From: Maritimibacter sp.
Lineage (GTDB): Bacteria > Pseudomonadota > Alphaproteobacteria > Rhodobacterales > Rhodobacteraceae
Length of the DNA stretch: 6,939 nt
Assembly: GCA_020441225.1 (NCBI GenBank)
Contig: JAGRMP010000050.1
Location: forward strand, 2,398 to 9,336
Direction of reading: 5' to 3'
In this document: positions 1 to 5,120 of the stretch, in pieces
Position numbering within the stretch: position 1 is the first letter of the stretch
Layout of the letters: each line of letters starts with the position of its first letter
Program-made: the position numbers and the translations under genes
Notes under the pieces: model-generated
What the model was told of the DNA's origin: nothing
Database searches by the model: none
What the model saw: only the letters and a program-made list of their open reading frames with translations

Positions 1-92
1 ACCTCGAGACGGTGAACACCTATGAGGGAACCCATGACGTGCACGCGCTGATCCTCGGGCGGGCAATCACCGGCCTGTCGGCCTTCGCGTAG
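1..92 (+). CDS. gcdH: Glutaryl-CoA dehydrogenase, C-terminal end (partial)
   Basis: This is the 3' end of an acyl-CoA dehydrogenase. The reading frame begins at base 3 and gives 29 codons before the TAG at 90-92. The tail contains NTYEGTHDVHALILGRAITG, the highly characteristic C-terminus of glutaryl-CoA dehydrogenase. In acyl-CoA dehydrogenases the Glu of the YEGT motif (codon at 24-26) is the catalytic base that abstracts the alpha proton, and the following THD is typical of the glutaryl-CoA subgroup. The family is FAD-dependent and cytoplasmic, and oxidatively decarboxylates glutaryl-CoA to crotonyl-CoA in lysine, tryptophan and glutarate breakdown. The flavin-binding and N-terminal parts lie upstream of the window. 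The next gene, a CoA-transferase 9 bases downstream, supports the assignment. Other acyl-CoA dehydrogenases are possible but fit this tail less well. Confidence 0.88.
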   Translation, partial: LETVNTYEGTHDVHALILGRAITGLSAFA

Positions 93-101
93 GGCCGCGC
101 C

Positions 102-1241
102 ATGGCAGGAAACGCCCCGCTCTCCGGGCTGAAGGTGATCGAACTGGCCCGGATCCTCGCCGGGCCCTGGATCGGTCAGACACTGGCCGATCTGGGCGCC
201 GAAGTGGTGAAGGTCGAAGCCCCCGGCGGCGATGACACCCGGACATGGGGGCCGCCCTTCGTCACCCGGCGCGACGCGGAGGGCCGCGAGGAAACGGTTT
301 CGGCCTATTTCCAATGTGCCAACAGGGGCAAGCGCTCGGTGGTCTGCGATTTCGACGACCCGGCCGATCTGGCGGACCTCAAGGAGATGATCGCCGGGGC
401 GGATGTCCTGATCGAGAACTTCAAGGTGGGCGGTCTGGCGAAATTCGGACTGGATTACGCCAGCCTCGCCAGAACCAATCCCGGGCTGGTCTACGCCTCG
501 GTCACCGGGTTCGGCCAGACCGGGCCGCGGGCCGGACAGCCCGGGTACGATTTCATGATCCAGGGCATGTGCGGGATCATGGATCTGACCGGCGACCCCG
601 ACGGCGAGCCGCAAAAGGTGGGGGTCGCCTGGATCGACCTGTTCGCCGGGCTGTACGGGGTGATCGGCATCCAGGCCGCGCTGGCCGAACGCGCGCGGTC
701 CGGCCTGGGCCAGATGATCGACGTGTCGCTGCTCGATTGCGGCGTGGGGGTGCTGGCGAACCAGGCGGCCAACCACCTCATCGGCGGCACCGAGCCGCGC
801 CGCATGGGCAACGCGCACCCCAACATCGTGCCCTACCAGGTGTTTCCCACCGCCGACGGGCATCTGATCATCGCCTGCGGCAACGACCGGCAGTTTGCGG
901 CCCTGTCCGAGGTCCTGGAGCTTGCCGGCCTGGCAGCCGATCCCGCCTATGCGACCAATCCAGCGCGGGTCGAGAACCGCGACGCGCTGTGCGCGACGAT
1001 AGCCGCGCGGACGGGAGGCTGGGACAAGGGCGCGCTGATCGCCGCGCTGGAGGCGGCGGGCGTGCCGGCCGGCCCGATCAACTCGGTGGCCGAGGCGCTC
1101 GCCGATCCGCAGATCGAAGCGCGGGGGATGAAGATCTCGCCAGACGGGATCGACAGCCTGCGGACCCCGCTCCGGTTCTCGCGCAGCGCCCTTACCCTCG
1201 ACCGCGCGGCGCCGATGCTGGCGCGGCCTCGCAAGAGCTGA
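102..1241 (+). CDS. CaiB/BaiF family CoA-transferase, probably glutarate CoA-transferase
   Basis: A complete 379-residue class III CoA-transferase, near the usual family length. The N-terminus (residues 6-45, LSGLKVIELARILAGPWIGQ, then LADLGAEVVKVEAPGGDDTR) is the standard CoA-binding start of the family. NRGKRSVVCDF (74-84), DVLIENFKVGGLAKFGLDY (101-119) and GYDFMIQGMCGIMDLTG (148-164) follow in the expected order. The catalytic aspartate, which carries the acyl-CoA intermediates in formyl-CoA transferase, is most likely D179 in WIDLFAGLYG. The family moves CoA between carboxylic acids in the cytoplasm. Because it directly follows glutaryl-CoA dehydrogenase, the likely reaction is activation of glutarate with succinyl-CoA or a similar donor, as in human SUGCT; this substrate is inferred from context. 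The start is ATG at 102; an AGGG at 91-94 overlapping the upstream stop is the only ribosome binding site, which suggests translational coupling. Confidence 0.9.
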   Translation: MAGNAPLSGLKVIELARILAGPWIGQTLADLGAEVVKVEAPGGDDTRTWGPPFVTRRDAEGREETVSAYFQCANRGKRSVVCDFDDPADLADLKEMIAGADVLIENFKVGGLAKFGLDYASLARTNPGLVYASVTGFGQTGPRAGQPGYDFMIQGMCGIMDLTGDPDGEPQKVGVAWIDLFAGLYGVIGIQAALAERARSGLGQMIDVSLLDCGVGVLANQAANHLIGGTEPRRMGNAHPNIVPYQVFPTADGHLIIACGNDRQFAALSEVLELAGLAADPAYATNPARVENRDALCATIAARTGGWDKGALIAALEAAGVPAGPINSVAEALADPQIEARGMKISPDGIDSLRTPLRFSRSALTLDRAAPMLARPRKS

Positions 1242-1264
1242 CCCGGGGCAGGTCGGTGCGGACG

Positions 1265-1290
1265 CCCGAGACCGGGCGCGGTCGGGTCTT
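1265..1290 (+). terminator. Possible weak intrinsic terminator after the CoA-transferase
   Basis: A hairpin pairs GACCG (1270-1274) with CGGTC (1279-1283) across a GGCG loop. It is extended by CCC (1265-1267) with GGG (1284-1286) around a two-base GA bulge, and TCTT follows. It lies 24 bases after the CoA-transferase stop and before the regulator gene, a sensible place to end the glutarate transcript. The T tract is short and interrupted, so termination may be weak or absent. Confidence 0.35.
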
Positions 1291-1307
1291 GCCTGCCGGT
1301 ATGGACT

Positions 1308-1325
1308 TGGTGCATACCAGTTGGA
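1308..1325 (+). promoter_or_regulatory. Putative GntR operator 1, upstream of the regulator gene
   Basis: The 18-bp TGGTGCATACCAGTTGGA matches a second site at 2126-2143 at 16 of 18 positions, with the last 13 bases identical. Its core is a TGGT-N4-ACCA dyad, which resembles the TGGTCTAGACCA type of site known for NagR/DasR members of the HutC subfamily. A perfect 6-bp inverted repeat, GGTATG (1298-1303) with CATACC (1313-1318), overlaps it. The site ends 16 bases before the chosen ATG of the gntR gene, just upstream of its ribosome binding site, so a bound repressor would block its own expression. Binding by the neighbouring regulator is inferred. Confidence 0.6.
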
Positions 1326-1326
1326 C

Positions 1327-1334
1327 AAGAGGAG
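1327..1334 (+). promoter_or_regulatory. Ribosome binding site fixing the gntR start
   Basis: AAGAGGAG lies 7 bases before the ATG at 1342. It supports that start over the in-frame TTG at 1321, which lies upstream of this site and inside the operator-like sequence. Confidence 0.75.
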
Positions 1335-1341
1335 TGCAGAG

Positions 1342-2106
1342 ATGGCAGCGTCGGACCGGATTTCCGCCTTTGTGAAGACCTCCCTGGCGCAGGCGGAGGA
1401 CACCAGGCCCCTGTACCAGAAGATCGCCGAGGCGCTCACCGAAGCGATCGGGACCGGGGCGCTGGGGGTGGATCGCAAGCTGCCGAGCGAGCGGTCGCTG
1501 GCGGCCCATCTCGGGGTCAGCCGGGTGACGGTGCGCCGGGCGCTGGACGAGCTCGCGGCCAGCGGGCTGTTGAAGCGCCGTCAGGGCGCGCGCAGTTCGC
1601 TGGGCCCGCGGGTGGAAAAGACCATCTCGACCCTGCTCGGTTTTTCCGAAGAGCTGCGGGCGCGTGGCAGCCAGCCCGGCGAACGCTGGCTGATGCGCCA
1701 GGTGTCCCTGCCGACGCCGGCGGAATCCATGGCGCTCGGCGTGTCTCCCTTCGACAATGTGGTGCGCATGCTGCGGATCCGGCTGGGCGACGGCGTGCCG
1801 ATCGCGATCGAGCGCGCGACCATTCCGCAGGCCTTCCTGCCGTCGCCGGACCTGGTGCAGGGCTCGCTCTACAAGGCGTTGAGAGATCTGGGGTTTTCGC
1901 CCGCGCGCGGGGTCCAGCGGATCCGGGCGGGGGTGATGACGCGGGGCGAAGCCGAGGCGCTCGACAGCGATCTCGGCAGCCCGCTCCTGATCGTCGAGCG
2001 GCGCTGCTTTCTGGCCGACGGGCGGGCGGTCGAGTTTACCGAGACCCGCTACCACGGCGAGCGTTACGACTTCGTCTCCGAGCTTCAGAACGACCAGTTC
2101 GGGTGA
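1342..2106 (+). CDS. GntR-family transcriptional regulator, HutC/UTRA subfamily
   Basis: A 254-residue cytoplasmic DNA-binding regulator of normal length for the HutC subfamily. The N-terminal winged helix-turn-helix covers about residues 22-88: PLYQKIAEALTEAI, then LPSERSLAAHLGVSRVTVRRALDELAASGLLKRRQGA, the signature GntR recognition region. A UTRA ligand-binding domain spans about 95-245, with LLGFSEELRARG (99-109), the VVRMLRIRLGDGVPIAIERATIP stretch (140-162), SLYKALRDLGFSPARGVQRI (175-194), LLIVERRCFLADGRAVEFTETRYHGERYDF (215-244). UTRA domains commonly bind small sugar phosphates or other metabolites; members controlling amino-sugar genes respond to GlcNAc-6-P or related compounds. The gene sits directly upstream of nanE-nanK and the importer. 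Matching operator-like sites precede both it and nanE, so it most likely represses itself and the operon until a pathway intermediate such as ManNAc-6-P or GlcNAc-6-P accumulates (inference). The start at 1342 is chosen for its ribosome binding site and normal N-terminus. Confidence 0.92.
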   Translation: MAASDRISAFVKTSLAQAEDTRPLYQKIAEALTEAIGTGALGVDRKLPSERSLAAHLGVSRVTVRRALDELAASGLLKRRQGARSSLGPRVEKTISTLLGFSEELRARGSQPGERWLMRQVSLPTPAESMALGVSPFDNVVRMLRIRLGDGVPIAIERATIPQAFLPSPDLVQGSLYKALRDLGFSPARGVQRIRAGVMTRGEAEALDSDLGSPLLIVERRCFLADGRAVEFTETRYHGERYDFVSELQNDQFG

Positions 2107-2125
2107 GCTGCCGTCCGGCGCGGCG

Positions 2126-2163
2126 TGGACCATACCAGTTGGAGCATTGTTGACAACTGGCAT
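2126..2163 (+). promoter_or_regulatory. Putative GntR operator 2, upstream of the nanE operon
   Basis: TGGACCATACCAGTTGGA (2126-2143) is the second copy of the site upstream of gntR, sharing 16 of 18 bases including 13 contiguous ones. Here it is also one arm of a longer inverted repeat. ATACCAGTTG (2132-2141) is mirrored by CAACTGGCAT (2154-2163) with 9 of 10 bases paired across a 12-bp spacer. This could give two dimer half-sites or two adjacent operators. The consensus -35 hexamer TTGACA (2150-2155) lies in the spacer and the right arm, so a bound regulator should exclude RNA polymerase. Confidence 0.62.
2150..2155 (+). promoter_or_regulatory. Putative -35 element of the nan operon promoter
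   Basis: A perfect TTGACA lies 43 bases before the nanE ATG. No good TATAAT-like -10 is seen 16-18 bases downstream (the region reads around GTGTTGCCTC). The promoter may therefore rely on its -35, as many alphaproteobacterial promoters with poor -10 boxes do. The transcription start is not determined. Confidence 0.45.
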
Positions 2164-2185
2164 TGTCGTGGTGTTGCCTCGATCC

Positions 2186-2193
2186 AAAGGAGG
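2186..2193 (+). promoter_or_regulatory. Strong ribosome binding site of nanE
   Basis: AAAGGAGG lies 5 bases before the ATG at 2199. It decides the start over the in-frame TTG at 2163, whose extra 12 codons do not belong to the NanE family and would run through the ribosome binding site. Confidence 0.85.
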
Positions 2194-2198
2194 CCCCC

Positions 2199-2885
2199 AT
2201 GAGCCGGATTCTCGATCACCTTCGCGGACACCTTGTGGTCTCCTGCCAGCCGGTTGTCGGCGGGCCGCTGGATCGGCCCGAGATCGCCGCTCGGTTCGCG
2301 CTGGCAGCCCTCGACGGCGGGGCGCGGGGCCTGCGCATCGAGGGGATCGACAACCTCGAGGCGGTCCGGGCGGTGACCGATGCGCCGATCATCGGGCTGA
2401 TCAAGTCGGACCGGACAGACACCGACGTGCGGATCACCGCCACGGTGGCGGAAGCCCAGGCGCTGGCCCGCACCGGCGCCGATATCGTCGCCTTCGACGC
2501 GACCGACCGACCGCGGCCGGCCGCGGTCGCCGAGATCGTCGCGGCGATCCACGCCGAGGGCAGGCTGGCGATGGCCGATTGCGCGACAATCGCCGAGGGC
2601 CGTGCCGCGGCAGAGGCCGGCTGCGCCATCGTCGGCTCGACATTGTCGGGCTACACCGGCGCCAACGTCCCTGACGAACCCGATTTCGCGCTCGTCGAGG
2701 CGCTCGCCGGACTGGGCCGTTTCGTGATCGCCGAAGGGCGCTACAACATTCCCGACTACGCAAGCCGGGCGATCCGCGCGGGCGCCGATGCGGTTGTCGT
2801 GGGCTCTGCCATCACTCGGCCCGAGCACATCACCTCGTGGTTCGTCCGTGCCATCGCGGCGGCAGAAGCGGACCGCAGATCATGA
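2199..2885 (+). CDS. nanE: N-acetylmannosamine-6-phosphate 2-epimerase (NanE)
   Basis: A 228-residue TIM-barrel enzyme of standard family length. It converts ManNAc-6-phosphate to GlcNAc-6-phosphate in the cytoplasm, feeding the GlcNAc pathway. Family hallmarks occur in order: LVVSCQPVVGGPLDRPE (12-28), GGARGLRIEGIDNL (40-53), PIIGLIKSD (63-71), ADIVAFDATDRPRP (94-107), MADCATIAEG (125-134), GSTLSGYTG (146-154), FVIAEGRYNIPDYASRAIRAGADAVVVGSAITRP (175-208) and EHITSWF (209-215). The lysine of LIKSD (K69) and glutamate of IAEGR (E179) align with the catalytic Lys and Glu known from the Clostridium enzyme. It is the first gene of the operon and its stop overlaps the nanK start as ATGA (2882-2885), implying coupled translation. 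A 22-bp perfect palindrome lies inside the region coding for the DRPRP motif. Assignment is secure from the motifs. Confidence 0.95.
   Translation: MSRILDHLRGHLVVSCQPVVGGPLDRPEIAARFALAALDGGARGLRIEGIDNLEAVRAVTDAPIIGLIKSDRTDTDVRITATVAEAQALARTGADIVAFDATDRPRPAAVAEIVAAIHAEGRLAMADCATIAEGRAAAEAGCAIVGSTLSGYTGANVPDEPDFALVEALAGLGRFVIAEGRYNIPDYASRAIRAGADAVVVGSAITRPEHITSWFVRAIAAAEADRRS
2508..2529. repeat. 22-bp perfect palindrome inside nanE
   Basis: The half-site CGACCGCGGCC (2508-2518) is followed immediately by its exact reverse complement (2519-2529), with no loop. It covers codons of the conserved DRPRP segment and the alanines after it. It may simply result from GC-rich codons, but it is long enough to note. 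No function is assigned. Confidence 0.6.
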
Positions 2886-3754
2886 CCCTGCTCGCGGTCG
2901 ATATCGGCGGCACCAAGAGCCTCGCGGCGCTGGTCGAGACGGCGCAGCCGGGAACCGAAGCCGCGCTGGTCGAGAGCGTGACCCTTCCCACCGATCCGAA
3001 AGGCACGCCCGATCTATGGCTGGAGACCCTGGCCCGTGCGGTCGCGGGCTGGACCGGGCGCTACAGCGGGGTCGCCGTCGCGGTCACCGGCTATGTCTCG
3101 GACGGGTATTGGTCGGCGCTCAACCCCGCGACGCTCGATCTCGCCGGCCGCTACCCGCTGGCCGACAGGCTCCGCGCGCTGTTCGGTCACGACCCGGTGC
3201 TCGCCAACGACGCCCAGGCGGCGGCTTACGGCGAGTTCACCCAGGGGGCGGGGCAGGGCGCGGACATGGTGTTTCTCACCGTCTCGACCGGCATCGGCGG
3301 CGGGATCGTCACCAACGGCGCGCTCGTCCAGGGCGCCACCGGGCTCGCCGGCCACTACGGCCAGACCCGCGGCCGCGACGGGGTGCGGTTCGAAGACGAG
3401 GTTTCGGGCCGGGCGATCGAACGCAAGGCGCGGGCGCTCGGATACGAACTGTCGGTGCCGGAGGTGTTCGCCGCCGCCCGCGACGGCGCGCCCTGGGCCG
3501 AAGAGCTGATCGACGGTTCGGCCCGCGGGGTCGCCGCGCTCTGCGCCGACATCCAACTGACCCTCGACCCCGCCCGGATCGTCATCGGCGGCGGGGTCGG
3601 GCTGGCGCCCGGTTATCTCGACCGCGTCACCGCCCATCTCGCCGCCCTGCGCACAGACCTTCGACCCGCGCTTTGCCCTGCGGCACTTGGCGCGAATGCA
3701 GGCGTTCTGGGAATTGCCGCACTTCACCGAAAAACACACGATAGGGAGACCTGA
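2882..3754 (+). CDS. nanK: ROK-family sugar kinase, probable N-acetylmannosamine kinase (NanK)
   Basis: A 290-residue ROK (repressor, ORF, kinase) protein without a DNA-binding domain, typical of NanK. It probably phosphorylates ManNAc with ATP to ManNAc-6-P, the substrate of NanE. Visible motifs are the phosphate-binding DIGGTK (7-12), a VAVAVTGYV stretch (64-72), the catalytic-base segment LANDAQAAAYGE (107-118) with D110, FLTVSTGIGGGIVTNGALVQGATGLAGHYGQ (131-161) and IVIGGGVGLAPGY (233-245). The usual ROK cysteine zinc cluster (CxCGxxGC) after the GH motif is absent: only H158 remains, followed by GQTRGRDGVRFEDEVSGRAIE. ATG 2882 is chosen because it overlaps the nanE stop (ATGA) and places DIGGTK at the normal distance; a GTG at 2837 would add residues not seen in the family. 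Another amino sugar or hexose cannot be excluded from sequence alone, but the nanE fusion-like arrangement favours ManNAc. Confidence 0.88.
   Translation: MTLLAVDIGGTKSLAALVETAQPGTEAALVESVTLPTDPKGTPDLWLETLARAVAGWTGRYSGVAVAVTGYVSDGYWSALNPATLDLAGRYPLADRLRALFGHDPVLANDAQAAAYGEFTQGAGQGADMVFLTVSTGIGGGIVTNGALVQGATGLAGHYGQTRGRDGVRFEDEVSGRAIERKARALGYELSVPEVFAAARDGAPWAEELIDGSARGVAALCADIQLTLDPARIVIGGGVGLAPGYLDRVTAHLAALRTDLRPALCPAALGANAGVLGIAALHRKTHDRET
3743..3749 (+). promoter_or_regulatory. Ribosome binding site fixing the binding-protein start
   Basis: AGGGAGA lies 6 bases before ATG 3756 and inside the last codons of nanK. Together with the signal peptide that begins at this ATG, it rules out the longer in-frame start at 3687. 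Confidence 0.75.
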
Positions 3755-3755
3755 C

Positions 3756-5057
3756 ATGCGTAACAGACATGAGTTCCTCGCGATGACCGCGGCCGCGGCC
3801 CTCTTTGCCGGCGCCGCGCACGCGGAAGTGACGGTCCTCGGCTGGCCCGGCGGCCCGGAAGAAGCCGCGCTGCGCGCGGTCACCGAGATCTACAACGCCA
3901 GGCCGGATGTGGCCGAGGCCGACAAGGTGGATCTGCTCTTCACCTCGCGCGACGGCTTTTTCGACAAGCTCCAGGTGGATCTCGCGGCGGGCTCGACCGC
4001 CTTCGACGTCAACCTGATCGCGACCTATTCGATCGGCAAATACGCGCCCTTCATGGAGCCGATCACGCTGTCGGACGAGGCCGACGCGGTGTTCGGGCCG
4101 ACCGTGCTCAAGACGATGCAATACGACGGCGCCCAGTACGGCGTGCCGACCGATCTGTCGCTGCACTTCCTCTATTACCGCACCGATCTGATCGACGCAT
4201 TGCTGGCCGACGATGCGGCAAAGGCGAAATATGCCGAGATCGCGCAGGAACATCTCGGCGAGGCGCTGGAGCCGAAAGCGCCCGAGGACTGGACCTGGAA
4301 GGATTTCGTCGCCAACGCGCTCTACTTCAGCCAGTCGGTCAATCCCGACAGCCCGACCCGCTACGGCACCGTGATCCAGGCCAAGAACCTGCTCTTCAAC
4401 ATGATGGTCTTCCATTCCTGGCCGCGCAGCTACGGCGGCAACTGGATGGATGACGCGGGCAACATCACCGTCGACAGCGAAGCCTACCGGACCGCGCTGG
4501 AGATGGCCAAGATGCTGCTCGATCTCGGGGCGAGCCCGGCGGATTCGACCTCCTACGAATATGCCGAGGCCAACGCGGCCTATTCCTCGGGCCAGGTGGC
4601 GGCGATGGTGCAGTGGAACGCGGCCGCGGGCGAGCTCTCCGAAGCCCAGCCCGAGACCGGCACCTATGCGCCGCCCGCGGGCCCCGAGGGGCGGTTCACC
4701 CATATCCACGGCCTCGGCCTCGGTCTCAACGCCGCCGCCGAGAACAAGGAGGGCGCCACCGCCTTCCTGCAATGGCTCTCGACCGAGGAAGCCGCGCTCG
4801 CCTATGCCGCCGCCGGCGGCGCGCCGGGCCTGGCCGCCGAGACCGCGGCGAAGCTTGCGGACGACCGGCCCGACCTGGTGCAGGTCGGCGACTACGCCTC
4901 CAACTACGGCTTCGTGATGAACGGCGGCACCTCGGCCAACGCGCTCTCGGTCTATGAAGAACAGGCCAAGGAGTTTACCGGATACTGGGCCGACACCCAG
5001 GATCTCGACACCGCGCTCGCCAATACCGAAGCCGCGATGACCGAGCTCCTGAAATAA
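3756..5057 (+). CDS. ABC transporter sugar-binding protein, periplasmic (family 1, CUT1 type)
   Basis: A 433-residue extracellular solute-binding protein of the family that includes MalE and UgpB. Residues 1-23 form a Sec signal peptide: MRNR, a hydrophobic core FLAMTAAAALFAGA, and a likely cleavage after AHA before EVTVLGW. No lipobox cysteine is present, so it should be a soluble periplasmic protein. The mature part has the family pattern: an initial strand VTVLGWPGG (25-33), DGFFDKLQVDLAAGSTAFDVNLI (66-88), YGVPTDLSLHFLYYRTDLID (128-147), and SGQVAAMVQWNAAAGEL (278-294), the characteristic G-x-AAM-x-x-W segment lining the sugar site. It starts 1 base after nanK and is followed by two permeases and an ATPase. 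The ligand is not readable from sequence; ManNAc, sialic acid or an oligosaccharide containing them is inferred from nanE and nanK. Confidence 0.92.
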   Translation: MRNRHEFLAMTAAAALFAGAAHAEVTVLGWPGGPEEAALRAVTEIYNARPDVAEADKVDLLFTSRDGFFDKLQVDLAAGSTAFDVNLIATYSIGKYAPFMEPITLSDEADAVFGPTVLKTMQYDGAQYGVPTDLSLHFLYYRTDLIDALLADDAAKAKYAEIAQEHLGEALEPKAPEDWTWKDFVANALYFSQSVNPDSPTRYGTVIQAKNLLFNMMVFHSWPRSYGGNWMDDAGNITVDSEAYRTALEMAKMLLDLGASPADSTSYEYAEANAAYSSGQVAAMVQWNAAAGELSEAQPETGTYAPPAGPEGRFTHIHGLGLGLNAAAENKEGATAFLQWLSTEEAALAYAAAGGAPGLAAETAAKLADDRPDLVQVGDYASNYGFVMNGGTSANALSVYEEQAKEFTGYWADTQDLDTALANTEAAMTELLK

Positions 5058-5070
5058 GAACTCTCCCGGC

Positions 5071-5096
5071 GCGGCGGCCCTTTCGGGGGTCGCCGC
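5071..5096 (+). terminator. Stem-loop between the binding-protein and permease genes
   Basis: GCGGCGGCCC (5071-5080) pairs with GGGTCGCCGC (5087-5096) over a TTTCGG loop, giving ten pairs of which one is G-T. No T tract follows, so it is unlikely to be a full terminator. Such hairpins after binding-protein genes are known in ABC operons (for example malE-malF) to protect the upstream mRNA from 3' decay and raise binding-protein levels over permeases. That role is inferred here. Confidence 0.6.
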
Positions 5097-5120
5097 ATCG
5101 CTCCAGAGGACCCGCGCCCC

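Noticed and set aside
1321..1341. Upstream TTG start for the GntR regulator
   Set aside because: It lies inside the putative operator and ahead of the AAGAGGAG ribosome binding site, which serves the ATG at 1342.
2144..2166. Direct repeat GCATTGT (2144-2150 and 2160-2166) as a second operator type
   Set aside because: Seven bases repeated once is too short to claim, it is not found before gntR, and it overlaps the better-supported inverted repeat.
1192..2187. A 331-codon open reading frame on the minus strand
   Set aside because: It is antisense to the GntR regulator gene and both operator regions, has no recognisable domain and an Arg/Pro/His/Gln-rich composition expected of a shadow frame.
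2085..2828. A 247-codon open reading frame on the minus strand across nanE
   Set aside because: It is antisense to an unmistakable nanE and crosses its promoter. The composition is low-complexity Asp/Arg/Gly/Val and no family is recognised.
2837..2881. Upstream GTG start for nanK
   Set aside because: It would add 15 residues before the DIGGTK motif and overlap nanE by nearly 50 bases; the ATGA overlap at 2882 gives the family's normal N-terminus.
5071..5096. Full rho-independent terminator after the binding-protein gene
   Set aside because: The hairpin is strong but lacks a following T tract, and the downstream permease and ATPase genes must be made with the binding protein, so a processing or stability role is preferred.
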